NCBI GenBank assembly: GCA_947462335.1
Contig: OX381714.1
Span: 55,969,800-56,033,799, forward strand
Direction: 5' to 3'
DNA: 64,000 nucleotides
DNA from: Harmothoe impar
Lineage: Eukaryota; Annelida; Polychaeta; Phyllodocida; Polynoidae
The stretch's first letter is position 1. Each line of letters opens with the position of its first letter. The position numbers and the translations under genes were made by a program. This document shows positions 32,077 through 43,941 of the stretch, piece after piece. Under the pieces are notes generated by a model, which ran no database searches, was not told where the DNA came from, and saw only the letters and a list, made by a program, of their open reading frames with translations.

Positions 32077-32882
32077 AGGCCCTGAAGCAAGCCCGGATTG
32101 AAATGAAGACTGACCTAGAGGCACTCCAGAAAAAGAAGGACGAAATAAACGACACCTACTTGGCCTATGAGTTACAGGTGGAGGAGACCCGCAAGGGAAG
32201 GGAGGCTAGTCGCCAGGAGACTAGGAATGGGGGGCGCGAGCAACCGAAGCATGTAGCGTCAACCCCTAGTCCAATACTGAAACCCGAAGATCCGCTGGAA
32301 ACACGGGGTACTGTTTCGGACGGAAAATACGCACGAAATCGAATGAGGCCGACCGAAAAGTAACGTATGGGGGAACGGAGGAGAAAGAGATTTCCAGTGC
32401 CCATGATCTTACGAGCGAGGTCCCACCCAAACGAATGAATCATAGCTACGGCTCCCTGCATCCATTCGCGGATGATACTCTGGCAGGCCACAATTATACG
32501 GTGCCACCTCCACCGATATATAATATAACCTACCAGTATGGGGCACCCTTACCGGGAGCCGGGTCGGATGAAGGGCACCAGTCCAAGCATGAAGGAGGAG
32601 GATCTATTCCAGAGGGGGGACGAGGCCCGTTCCGAAACCAGGGTCCACCACTGGAGGGGGAGCAGGTGCTGTTCCGAACCCAGGCTCGTATGGAGGGTAT
32701 CCACCCAGTCCAGAACGAACCGGTCCGAACCCGAGGGGAGGGACCCCAAGACCGGTCCCTGCCCCACGAAGCCGGTTAACAAAACGATCGTCCATGGGCC
32801 TGAGGGTTGCTGCCATAGTAGAGTCCGATCCTTGTATTCAAGGGATGGGAATAGATTGTTGCAGCCGAACCCGGGAGGATGA
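32077..32882 (+). pseudogene. gag: gag middle part, frameshifted
   Basis: After the LINE the gag coiled coil continues (TDLEALQKKKDEINDTYLAY, VEETRKGREASRQ) to a TAA at 32360-32362. Other frames then read Pro/Gly/Arg-rich sequence (32435-32779 and 32538-32882, for example YTVPPPPIYNITYQYGAPLP). I read this as a linker region of gag with at least one frameshift; which short frame is ancestral cannot be told without another copy. Confidence 0.55.
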
Positions 32883-32957
32883 GTCCGAGATTATGGAGTG
32901 GAGTCGGAGGCAATCGGATCGGCTGGTTTGGAGCCATAACAGTGCTCGGAAGCCCGT

Positions 32958-33662
32958 TTGAACCCCCGACGCTTCAATGGGGAGAACTGGAAAGAAAGCT
33001 ATCAAGACTTCTGCGACGACAACCGTTACCATGGGTGGGACAAGGAGGCTTCCTTAGGTCCCCTCATCAAATGGTTGAGTGAAGGTCCGGGGCGGATAGC
33101 GGTAGATGATTGGCGGATGACTTATGGAGAGTCCGGAGATTATGACCAACTAGTGGCGGCAGCCACACACATCTTCGGTGTGTTGTCTGCGAATGATCCT
33201 TGGTCGGAGTTCCAGGTACGGACACAGAAACCAAAAGAATCCCCGAAGGTGTTCGGTCTGGAACTTCAAAGATTGTTACAAAAGGCCCGGCCTTATTGGA
33301 GGCGTGACGACGAATATTTCTTAGATGAACTATTCACACACTTCATAAAAGGGCTGAGGGATCCGTCTCATGCTGAGCTCGTACAGAGAGAATGGGGACG
33401 AGGTTCATCAATGGTGGACTTCTTTTTGGCTATCGACCAGCATGAAAAGAAGAAACGTCTACTTTCCGGGTTCGTGCCCAACCAAAGAGTGGCGTCTGCG
33501 CATGCGGCCACTACAGAAGATAGTGATTCGAATGATAGTTCGGATGAAGAGAGAATCGCGGCCATCGGGGGCGACAAGAAGGATAAAAAGAACTGGTGGA
33601 AAAAGAACGCTAGTAAGCCCCCGGAGAAAGGAATCCAAGGGGAGGTGAGCTCCAAGACGTAG
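32958..33662 (+). pseudogene. gag: gag capsid-like region
   Basis: About 234 codons starting RRFNGENWKESYQDFCDDNR and containing W-rich helices: DPWSEFQVRTQKPKESPKVF, LQRLLQKARPYWRRDDEYFL and FIKGLRDPSHAELVQREWG. These look like the 'retrotransposon gag' capsid helices (F-x-x-GL-x-x-P). It ends with an acidic/basic tail and a TAG at 33660. The zinc knuckle that should follow is displaced to 37233-37275 by the TIR element. It is in the same frame as the 32077-32362 piece. Confidence 0.75.
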
Positions 33663-34299
33663 TACAAGAAATATATAAAATGGTTTGGCACTTCCGGCAG
33701 AAAGCATGAAATTTGGTATACAGGGGTTTTAAGACGTGCTGAACCCGATTCTAAGAGGATACATTCATTTTTATTAATGTGACTACATGTAAAATGATGT
33801 TGAAAAAATAAAGTAAAGAATTTACTTTAATTCTTTAAAAATATATATTATTTATTTTAGAATGGAATAAAATTCAAAGGATAATCCTAATGATAGAAAC
33901 CAATATACATGTGTTTATTGCATGTGAAAAAGTAGTGTTCAGATGGATGGCTATGCATAATAAGGTGGTAATTTGCATATATTCATTACTGCTTTCTACT
34001 AACCAAAAAAGTCATTTGGTCAAACCTGTTGTGCATAATAGGTCAACATACCCTCATCATAATAACACATCTTGGTTGTTTAAACTTTCCATATGACATA
34101 AATCATAAAGTAACACTCCTAATGGCATAATTCATTCCATTTAGTCCTTAACAATTGTCCTGAATGCATGTACATGGTTAGCACTTTTTAGAGAAAGACA
34201 GGATAATACTGCTCACATGGATGTTGGTGTTTGGTCATGTAAATGTAAACATACATGTATGTCATATATATTACTGGCTATTGGGTAGATATGTCTTGC

Positions 34300-34695
34300 A
34301 TACTCTCTAGGGCAGAGTAAGGCAGAGCAGAGTAATGTAGAATAGAACCAGGCAGAGTAAGGCAGGACAAAGCAGAGCAGAGTAATGTAGAATAGAGCCA
34401 GGCAGAGTAAGGCAGAGCAAGGCAAGGCAGAGCAGCAGAGTAATGTAGAGTAGAGCAGAGTAGAAAAAGGCAGAGTAATGCAGGGTAAGGCAGAGGAAGG
34501 CAAAGCATAGTAATATAAAGAATAGCAGGGCAGTGCAAGGTAGAGTGATGCAGGTTAAGGCAATGTAAGGTAGAGTAAGGCCGAGCATAGTCATGTTGAA
34601 TAGAGCCAGGCAGAGCAAGGCAGAATAAGGCAGAGTAGAGTAAAATAGAGTAGAGCATAGTAGAGAAAGGCAGGACAAGGTTGGGTGTGGCAAAG
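34300..34695. repeat. Degenerate purine-rich minisatellite
   Basis: Tandem words 'ggcagagtaaggcagagcag', 'agtaatgtagaatagagcca' and similar recur every 20-40 bp. Minus-strand frames are open here and give Leu/Ser/Cys/Tyr-rich nonsense (up to 205 codons), which I treat as an artefact of low complexity. Confidence 0.85.
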
Positions 34696-34711
34696 CAGGA
34701 TATTACAGTAC

Positions 34712-35489
34712 TGTAGTGGGACTCCTCTGTACTATTTCTGTAGAACCGGATTGAGTTATTTTGGTTATGTTTGTTGTGGCGTATCCGGGCCGCACTCCTG
34801 TCTAGTGCCCGGTATGTGGTTACATAATCTGGCACCTGAGGATTGGTGGAGTGCGACCTGGTAATACGCACCGAGCGGAGACCGCCACGTGTCACCCGAC
34901 CTATCCCGGGTACCGCGTCGGTCCGGACGAACCGGTTTCAGGTTACCCGGAGTTCCTCGGGAACTCAAGTTTTTACGAGTAATGGGGTGGAGTTACATAA
35001 GGCTCAGTATATAAACCCATGGGTTCTGCTACTCGAGAACCCAGTCTTGCTGTGCACTGCGGCCAGCTTGACTGTTCTGCAACAGAGATTCCTAGAACTC
35101 TGTTGTACCCTTTTGGCCTAGTCCTGCTGCTGCTCCTAACTTGGTGACCCTGCGTCTCTCTCTGTTCCACCTTTGGGGGAACACGAGGAGATAGACGCAT
35201 TGGTGGATAACTCCGGTCCCGCCTCCCTCTGAGGAGTCTGGTCCATATGGAGTTGACCAAGATCAGAGAGAGCATTGGACCTTGGGGAATTATAGATTAG
35301 ACCGTGAGCGTATCACTCCTGTATGTTCATATGACACCTGTTGTTCGGAAGCATATTTGAATATCACTATCCGTCTGTATGATTACGTGCCGTATGTCAG
35401 AATGAATAAAGAGTAATTTCTGAACAACCTATTTTCGAATCTGGAGTCTTTCATAGCCGATGCCTATCTTAGAATAGCCAACAGCTACA
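34712..35489 (+). mobile_element. Solo LTR, 778 bp, GTAC target duplication
   Basis: The LTR starts TGTAGTGGGACTCC and ends AACAGCTACA, the same TGTAG...CTACA ends as the big element's LTR. GTAC occurs immediately on both sides (34708-34711 and 35490-35493). It contains a TATA box (tatataaa, about 35008) and polyadenylation signal (aataaa, 35405-35410). No internal sequence remains, which is the product of LTR-LTR recombination. It is a different family from the surrounding element. Confidence 0.85.
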
Positions 35490-35519
35490 GTACTTTGGAG
35501 TGCACTGCAAGGCTGTAGG

Positions 35520-36215
35520 GGCAAGGATTCCCTTAGAGTCTACCCCTTAGAATCTCCCCCAGGGCCTACCATCTACCCCCTAGCATATCTATCCCATAGG
35601 ATTTTTACCCCTTTGGCCTTCTAACCCTTGGACTTAACCCCCTCAGGCTATTTACCCCCTAGGACTTCTACCCCTTAGGACATCCACTCCATCGCACATC
35701 TACCCCCTGAACCTTTACTCTATTGGGCTTGTACCCCTGGAGAAATCTACCCCCTCGCACCTCACCTCCACATAATATGACTCAACCATATGGGCAAGCA
35801 CAGGGGCTTGATGTCCCCAGGTATAAGTCCTAGAGGGTAAAGGGGGTAGATGTCCGAAAATAAAAGAATTAACAACAACAACAACCCAGGGGGTAGATGT
35901 CCAGAGGTAGGTGTCCAAGGGGGTGGATGTCTTATTGGATAGAAGTTGTAATTGGGTAAATGTCCAGGGGAGAGATGTCCAAGGGGATCAAAGTCCTAGG
36001 GGTTAGATGTCCTATGGGGTAGATGTCGGAGGGGCTAGATGTCCAGGGGGTTCATGTCCAGGGGTAGGTGTCCCAGGGGGTGGATGCCCCAGGGGCTAGG
36101 TGTCCAAGGGGTTGGAATTCCAGGGTATAGATGTCCAAGGGAATAAAAGTTCTAGGGGGTAGATGTCCAGGGGCTAGATGTTCAGGGGTAGATGTCCAGG
36201 GGTACCTGTCCTAGC
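35520..36215. repeat. Inverted minisatellite arms
   Basis: 35520-35770 repeats 'taccccctaggacttctacc'-like units. 35825-36215 repeats the reverse-complement theme 'gggtagatgtccagggg' many times. The two arms could pair into a large imperfect hairpin with (AAC)n near its tip at about 35870-35885. It lies inside the TIR element. Confidence 0.8.
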
Positions 36216-37132
36216 ACCACTGTAAGAGATAGATGAGGATGGGGCATATGCCTAGCACACTATGACCCTTTATCCAGTCAACTTCTGTACATCCTAGTCT
36301 GGATGCCTAGAGATCCACCATTACGTGATCAGAATTTGGACAAAAGCACATGCTAATTTTAATTAAACCTGAGCATCTATGTGTTCTATGATGTAAGCAT
36401 ACTCAACATTAACACACAATCTAATGCACAGGGAAATGTGTAAAGGAGTGATTTAGATGAATAAGATGTGCCTACCTGAAGTCAGTTGAGCATTCAATTT
36501 TGTTTCCTGTGCACACATTCCTGTGACATCATCAATTTGTGTGATCCAAATAAAGTCACTCCTGTCTATCCTTATGACTGATATGTGGCTAAGTTGTATA
36601 GTCCCCTGACTACAGGAGCCAAAATATTGCGGTATAGTCACTACTGACTATGGGCAGATGGGTATTGTTATCAGTGAAGAGACACACACACATACACATA
36701 GACAGACAGGCAGACACCCAAAGAGACAGAGCAGATGACAATGCTAGTGTTTTCTTATACATGTATTGATGTTTAGTGGATTTCTGACCTTTGACCTTGA
36801 TTCTGACCTTGATCGTTTCTAGATACCATCATACAGATAGCAGATTTGGAATCAGCATTATCATATTACACTAGTTCACCCCTATTATAAGGTGTACGCC
36901 CTTCTAATTAACATGTGTGATATTTTTTTGGTTTATTCTTCATTTTCATACTTTTTGAGTTTAATGTACATTTTCAAGTGGAAATACTCTTCAAAAATCA
37001 TGTATCCTCTTTGATATGAGTTCAGTATTATGTAAAGACCCTGTGTGCAACTTTTCATGTTTTCTGCCAGAGGTGCCAAATACCTGCTGAAATTGTTACA
37101 TATTTACTCTACTAACGGTTCCTACCCCTCCG

Positions 37133-37336
37133 GTGGTGGTGGCATCCGAGAACGAAAAGCGTCTGATGGCCATGATGGAAGAAATGAAAGGATTGTTGGA
37201 CTATCGGAAACGACCAAAGCTAGATAGGGCAACAGTGAAGTGTTTCAGGTGTCAAGAGACCGGACATTTCGCAGCTGAATGTACAGCGGACAAACCTGTC
37301 TGGAGAGAACGGAAAAGAGAGGAGACGGAAAATTAG
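37133..37336 (+). pseudogene. gag: gag nucleocapsid: CCHC zinc knuckle
   Basis: The frame reads VPTPPVVVASENEKRLMAMM, then CFRCQETGHFAAEC (C-x2-C-x4-H-x4-C zinc knuckle, which binds genomic RNA), and ends KREETEN at TAA/TAG 37334-37336. The pol frame starts at ATG 37279 directly after TGA and overlaps by 58 nt in the -1 frame, suggesting Gag-Pol is made by -1 frameshifting. I do not see a perfect slippery heptamer; 'ggaaaat' near 37327 is the nearest. Confidence 0.8.
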
Positions 37337-40300
37337 AGGGGGTTGTCCGTGAAGGCAAACTGACGACCCCTAAGAGAGTATGCCAGGGTACAATCCATAC
37401 GAACGCGATTGGGGAGTCTGTAATGTATCCGCCCAGCAGCATGGGAAATGCTAAAGAGTTGAAAACATGTGGGGCTGGGGGTATTGGTGAGACAATTGCC
37501 AGGGAGAGCAAAGAAGGGAAACCGATCACCAATAAAGAGGAAGGTTGGATAGAGGAACTATCCCGGATCGGTGGGGTCCGCCTTCCCCAAGGTCATCCGT
37601 GTCTGGATTACTTGAAAGGATTCGGATTTGATTTTGACATGACAGACGACATCAAACGGTTCGCAAGTAATCCCTCGATGATGGGAGGAAAGAGATGGTA
37701 TGTGTCCGTATCTGTGAACGGCAGAATGGGGGAATTTTTGTTGGATACTGGAGCTAGCCACTCTGCTATGTCGAAAAGATTCTTCGATCTGGTGTCAAAC
37801 ATGGATGATGACCTCACAACGAGGGTAAATGCATGTGCGACCGACGGGAGCAAGATACGGACGTTTGGTAGGACTTGTATGGTCATCTTGGTGGGCGGAA
37901 GGGAATATATCATTTCCCCGACTGTCGCTGGGATTGAGGACGACAGGATCATAGGGATGGATTTCGCTTCCTTATATGGGGCGAAATTGGACCCCGTCAG
38001 TGGAGTGTTAAAATTGACTAATCCTTATAAAGACAGGATACAATGCCTGGCACGAGAAGTAAGTGGTGTAGCGAGTGTAGTACAGACGGTAAAAATACCT
38101 CCCGGAATGGCATGTGATGTCTTGATAGCCTCCAGCAGGATGAAGAGGGGCGTTCCGGGGGTTTTCGAACCTAATGTGACGGTGTTGGGAAAGAAGGGAT
38201 TGGAATCGGCCGACACCCTGATAGGGAATATAGCATGGGGAGTAGCCCCCATCACGAACCCGGGCTCGAAAACCGTACACCTAGAGAAAGGCACTGTAGT
38301 GGGAGAAGTGATATCCGCAGAAGCGGTCACCAGTAGCTTTGAGACAGGAACCGGACTAGTCCCGAATGGTGAGGGAATAGAGGAAGGATTGGCGACACTA
38401 ATAGAGAAAGCTGGGGTAGAGACAGAGGAACAGAGGAATGCCCTGAGAGACATGTTGACGGAGTGTAGTTCGGCTTTTGCACGGCCCGGAGAGCCTTTGG
38501 GACGGACTGACTGAGTCCTACACTCAATCAACACGGAAGGGGCAAGTCCAGTAAAGATACCATATCGACGTCTTCCATTAGCGAAGAAAGTGGTAGCAGA
38601 AGAAGAGATTATGAAAATGTTGGCAGAGGGGGTGATAACCCCTAGCACCAGTCCCTGGAGTAGTCCTGTATGTATGGTGACCAAGAAGGATGGGAGTATC
38701 CGATTCTGTATAGACTACCGAAAACTGAATGGCCTGACTAAAGAGAATTCGTATCCGCTCCCCCGGATAGATGAGACCATAGATTCCCTCGGAGGAAATC
38801 AATGGTTTTGTACGATTGATTTGCAGTCTGGCTATTGGCAGGTGGGTATGAGAGAGGAGGACAAGGAGAAAACAGCGTTTTCGAGCCATGTAGGGTTGTA
38901 CCAGTATAACGTGATGCCATTCGGACTATGTAATGCTCCGGCCACGTTTGAAGCAATGATGGAAACCTTACTGAGTGACCTTTTATGGAAGAAATGTCTG
39001 GTGTATCTGGATGATGTAATAATATTCGGAAAGACATTTGAGGAGTGCCTGGGAAACCTGAAGTTGGTGTTACAGCGGATAATCTCGAATGGATTGAAAC
39101 TGAAGCCTAAAAAGTGCAGTATGTTCCAGAAAAGTATTAACTATCTAGGGCGGATCATCTCTACGGAAGGGGTGAAGGCTGATCCGGAGAAGGTTAAGAC
39201 AGTTACGGATTGGAGCATCTCCAGTAGTCCGAAGGAAGTGAGATCCTTTTTAGGGTTTTGTCCTTATTATCGAGATTTCTTACCGGGATATTCCCGGATA
39301 AGTTATCATATACAATGTCTGTCACACTGGACCCCAGGGAGGCGTAAGGAAAAGTTCCCGTGGGGGAAGGAAAAAGGGGAATCATTCGAAATGATTAAAC
39401 GACTGTTCGTGGAAACACCGGTGTTGAAATACCCCACTGCGGATGGACATTTCATATTAGACACTGATGCAAGCAATGACAGCATAGGGGCGGCTTTGTC
39501 TCAAGTCCAAGAGGGGAAGGAAGTTCCTATAGCATTCGCAAGCAATACAATGAGTAAGGCACAAAGAAATTACTGTACAACGAAAAGAGAATTATTGGCT
39601 GTGGTAGTGTACACAAAGAAATATAAACACTTCTTGTGGAGATCTGATTTTACGTTGCGAACGGATCACTCCTCCCTGCGGTGGTTATTGAACTTTAAAG
39701 ATGCGGAAGGTATGATAGGGCGGTGGTTAGCACACCTATCCGAGTTCGGACTGGACCATAGCCAAATTCAGCATAGAAAGGGGGCTAAGCATGTGAACGC
39801 TGATGCGTTGTCGCGAATCCCTGTGAAAAAGTGTCAGAACGACGGATGTGATGATTGTGGGAAGCATAACGCCGTGCTGGCGGGAGTCCGGAAGCCTTTT
39901 AGAGATCTCGAACCAGTAATACTGGGATGGGACGAGAACTCTATCCAGAGCTTTCAGGAGAAAGATGCGAATAGTATCCGTCTGAAGATGTTACTTCAAG
40001 AAGGAAGGGTCCCAACTCGTCCAGCGATATCGCTGGAAAATAGGGAGATGAGGCGACTAATAGCTCAATGGACGGAGTTAGAAGTTGTGAATGGACTGAT
40101 TTATAGGTGGAAAACGAATGCGTTGGGGAATAAATCGAGACAGATCTTTATTCCTACTGCCATGCGAAGGGATATAATGTTCTTTTGCCATGGGCATCGA
40201 ACCAGTGGCCATTTTGGGAGAAAAAGGTCACTGGAACGGCTGGCTAGAATGTATTACTGGCCAGGTATGAGTACGGATCTGTTAAGATGGATAGACACTT

Positions 40301-41526
40301 GTCCGAAATGTTGAACGAGCAAGTCGGGACCTGGGCTGGGTACAATGCCCTTAACCCAGGAGTTGTTTGGAGTAAGGTTCGGAAGGGTGGCAGTGGATAT
40401 AATTACAGGATTTGTGACAACTCCGGAAGGGAATACATGTATGATGGTAGTAACGGATTACTATACGAAGTATACGAAAGTATTTCCGATGAAGGATCAC
40501 AAAGCGGCAACTTGTGCGAGAATGTTGGTGAAAGGATGGATCCTGTATTTGGGAGTGCCTCTGATGTTGCATAGCGACCAAGGGAGAGAGTTCGAATCGA
40601 TCCTATGGCAGGAAATGTGTCATCAACTGGCCATTTGCAAGACCAGAACCAATCCGTATCGACCACAGAGTGATGGTCAGGTTGAAAGGTTTAATCGTAC
40701 CCTAATACAGGTCCTAAAGAGTTTGATAAATCAGGAGATGGATGATTGGGATGAGCAATGTGACTTTGTTTGCCATGCTTATAATAGCACGGTACACGCG
40801 AGCACGAACTGCTCTCCGAATCTGTTAGTATTCGGAGAAGATCTGATTATGCCCGCGGACCTGGTGTTCGGAGTAGTTGGGATGAACCCGGATGTCCCGT
40901 GTCAGATCATGTTTGTGGAGGCGTTGAAGGAACAATTCAGAAAGGCTTACGAATTGGTACGAAAGGAGTTGGGGAAGACAGCTAAATGGCAAAAGGTGGG
41001 CTATGATACTAATCTAAAGGTTCGGCGGTTTGCGGTAGGGGACTTAGTAGCGAGGTACCACGAACCTCTGGTTGGCATCAAGCTGAGAGATAACTGGGAT
41101 GGTCCGTGGAGGATTACCCAGAGAATAAGTGATGATACCGTCTTGATGAGAGATACCTTCGGGAGGAATCAGAAATCGAATGTAGCGCGATTGAAGCCGT
41201 GGAAGGGGAGAGAGTACTCCACCGAAATGTTCAAGATGGGACAGGAGGAGAAAGAGGAAATGAAAAGGGAGTTAGATAGAGTAATCGAGAAGAGGGGTCC
41301 GGGTAGACCCAGGAAATTAAGGAAGGAAACGGTGCAAATTAAACAATCTCCAAAAACATCGGGGAAAGCAAAGAAAGTCTCGGCAGGTGTAGACAGGACG
41401 AGAAGGACTGTTCCCTCTGTGGCTAGGAGGGGGCGGGAGGAAACCTCTCAGAATGTCAGGTATAAAGAGAATCCGGTAGGGGTTCGTCGCAGCCCTAGGT
41501 TGAGGGTGAGGGGTGCTGTTACCTAA
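37279..41526 (+). pseudogene. pol: pol polyprotein: protease, RT, RNase H, integrase; two in-frame TGA codons
   Basis: One frame of 1416 codons is interrupted by TGA at 38512-38514 and 40312-40314. Aspartic protease: FLLDTGASHSAM, with second-lobe IIGMDF. RT: IRFCIDYRKLN, PFGLCNAPATFEAMM and catalytic VYLDDVIIFG. RNase H: FILDTDASNDSIGAALS, KRELLAVV, LRTDHSSLRWLL, HVNADALSR. Integrase: H-H-C-C zinc site (HGHRTSGHFG ... CPKC), DDE core VAVDIITG, LHSDQGREF and NPYRPQSDGQVERFNRTL, then a C-terminal barrel-like part (RRFAVGDLVARYHEP). The tail has KRGPGRPRKLRK, an AT-hook-like motif, and is very basic. Both stops fit CGA-to-TGA changes at conserved-looking Arg positions. Apart from them the frame is intact. 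Confidence 0.93.
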
Positions 41527-42101
41527 CCTGAAAACACAACGACGTAATCAGTTAAATGTTGTCATAATTACCGGGGTAACCTGGTAATTCGTCTTATATG
41601 TAGGAATGATCCAGCAGAGCCAGAAATCCAACAAACTTACCTGTGAATGTACCAGGGGGTGATGGACGGGTAATCCGGCGGATTAGTAGTTGCTATCCGT
41701 ATTTAGATCCATAAAATACTCGAGATGAATTTTACAGGGCGGTGAGGATATCAGTGCTATAATTACCTGATCGTAATGCGTGATGCGCGGGAGAGTGAAG
41801 GGTTGTTTACTTTTTGACAAGCGCGGGAAAACAACGAAGTCTCGTGGAATGCGCGGTATCTCGCGAGAGCCGCCCGCATGCGCAAAAGGTCAACGCGGGT
41901 CAACGATCCGCCATATTTGTTTACGGTTCGCCGGGGAGAGCAAGGGAGCGTAGCAGATCACACAAAAGCGAGGTTGTACAGACTGTAATACGAGATATCA
42001 GTGTATAGAAGGTGGGTGGAGTAGCCAGGAGCCCGTAGAGAGGGTCCTGGTGCCTGTCATTCTATATACAAAGATATTTTTGAAAGAAAGTGAGTGTCAC
42101 G
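41527..42101 (+). other. Spacer between pol and the extra ORFs
   Basis: 575 bp with no long frame. 41815-41935 is CpG-rich ('gcgcggtatctcgcgagagc') unlike the flanks, and could be an internal promoter or splice-acceptor region for the downstream ORFs. 'tcctggtgcctgtc' near 42045 loosely resembles the primer-binding site. No firm signal is seen. Confidence 0.4.
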
Positions 42102-43941
42102 ATGGCTTCGGCGTCTGGCTCTCATTCCGAAAGATCGGCCCTCACCGAGGTGTCCGAAATGTTTATGGACACTGAGGCGATGTCGCCGGTAATGAAAACT
42201 GAGGAGAAGGTGTTGGATGAAGACAACTCCGGAGAGGACGAAAGTATGATTGGGATTGAGATCGAAAATTCTAGAACGAACGGACACACCGCTGCTCGAA
42301 CCCAAACTGGACGGGTTCGTGTCACGGTATGATGGCCGTGAACTTCATATTCATGCCCGAATTTTGAAGGGAGAACGAAAGTGCTGGAATGCGCAGACGA
42401 GAGACTGTGTCCGGTACTTCCTAACACCGAATGAATATGCAGCCATTCCATCAACCTGGCTGCTGTATTATACCGAGACTGAGGCTGGCCTGCAAGTGAG
42501 CCAGTCGTTCCGGAGGGCAATGTTCGATTGCGAAATCGCACATCGTCAGCATCGACTTCCGAACGTGCCGTACGTGTTGACAGACCATACGGGTATGGGG
42601 GTGACCGGAGTGGATATCGTCGGAGATGTCCTGTACCGGGAACCCGACACCGAACGAGAGCCCAGGAATTGCAAGGACTGGGAAGAACGAGCCGCAAACC
42701 CGAAAGTTCCGCGACTTTACACTCTTGATGGGGACGAGTTGCTTCGTCGTCTGAAGGAGTGTGAAGATCCGGAGGAAATGTTGAATGAGATCATCTCCAC
42801 GATGATTCGGGAAGGTACTTACGCCACTCGGGCGTACGTACCCGGACTGGAGGAGGAACCAACCCCTGCAGAGCATAAGGAGCGGTTGGCTGCCATCCGG
42901 AAAGGGAAAGCTCTGCTGAGGGCAGCCAAGCAAAAAGGCAGCCTGTCAACGGAAAGCGAGACCGAAGGGGAGGGCAGTGTAAAGAAAACGAAAGGAAAAA
43001 GTGTAAAGGGTAGGGGAAGGAAGAAAACTTTGACCGACACCGAATCCGACAGTGACCAGGGAGTATTCCACACGGTCCTGTCGGTGAAGGAGAAGAAAAA
43101 GTTGAGGGATTCCAAGAAAGACATTAAAATGACTGTGCCAAAGAAGGTGGTTGCCAAGGTAACCGAGGCAGTAGGAAGGAAGGAACCTTCGAATGATGAT
43201 CCACTGAAGGGTCAGATGGCTGCCATTCAGGCCGCTGCCGCTGCTAAGGTGGGCATTCTGATCGGCAAAGCCAAAGTTAAGAAATCCCCAGTGAAAGATA
43301 GTGGCCCGGATGACAGTCCGGACGATGAGTCCGGACAGGAATCTGGACCCGAACCACCAGAGACTGATCCGGATCCGGCCAAACCTGATCCAGATGACAA
43401 AATGGAGGAGGGGGGGCCACCGGAGGAAGAGCAGGAGGAGGAGAAAGACGAGGGGAATGACGAAAAGATTGACCGGATATGGAAGAACAGTGCGGCAAAG
43501 TTTGCGCACTTTATTCCAGGGTCATTCGAGGAGTGTGCCAAGGGTAAGAAATCTTACGGCTGCCCGGACCCTCGTAACATGAATGATGAGAGTGATGACG
43601 AGGATTGGCTTCGGGAAACCGAGGACGACCCTCTGCCATCCGAATTCTACGAAGAATGGTTCCGACAGATCCACAAATATCCGGAGAACTATAACATAAG
43701 AGACCAGAAGTGGAAGCTACGCTGGGCTTACCACGGCTGGTATATCAATGATGGTGAGCGGTATTGCCCGTTTACCATTTGCATTGAGGAGAAGGGAACG
43801 AGCAGGACGTATCCAACCCGGATGCGTTTCCTGCGTCATCTATGCGAAAGGCACATGCACCACGCTGTGAATGTGCTAATTGCGAGGGACAGAGGGATAG
43901 CGCAACCTGCAATGGTTGCGTTACCCCGAGAAGGGGCGTGA
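42102..43941 (+). CDS. Post-pol ORF A: charged protein with Cys/His cluster, one frameshift
   Basis: The first ATG (42102, context cacgATGG) opens MASASGSHSERSALTEVSEM in one frame to 42332. The rest is in the +1 frame from about 42250 to 43941 (open 563 codons), so a shift lies at about 42250-42330. The protein has a folded-looking first part (RYDGRELHIHARILKGERKC, PSTWLLYYTE), a Lys/Ser/Glu-rich middle (RKKTLTDTESDSDQ), an Ala-rich helix, an acidic/Pro stretch (GPEPPETDPDPAKPDPDDKM), then WAYHGWYINDGERYCPFTIC ... RFLRHLCERHMHH, a C-x4-C...H-x3/4-H cluster that may bind zinc. There is no signal peptide or membrane helix, so it does not look like env. Family not recognised. Confidence 0.65.

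Larger units (their letters stand above)
33684..37080. mobile_element. 3.4-kb terminal-inverted-repeat element, no transposase seen
   Basis: The left end is 'tttggcacttccggcagaaa' then 'gcatgaaa', and the right end is its near reverse complement ('tttcatgttttctgccagag' then 'gtgccaaa'). Weaker pairing continues to about 60 bp. It separates capsid from zinc knuckle, so insertion is certain even though a target duplication is not obvious. The interior is non-coding: two minisatellite blocks, a solo LTR and a 'gacctttgaccttgattctg' repeat. It is presumably non-autonomous. Confidence 0.75.

Noticed and set aside
34278..34895. 205-codon minus-strand open frame rich in Leu, Ser, Cys and Tyr
   Set aside because: It reads through the purine-rich minisatellite and the solo LTR; composition is repeat-driven and there is no domain or start context.
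38025..38684. 219-codon minus-strand frame within pol
   Set aside because: It is the antisense of the protease/RT part of pol, which has clear catalytic motifs in the other strand.
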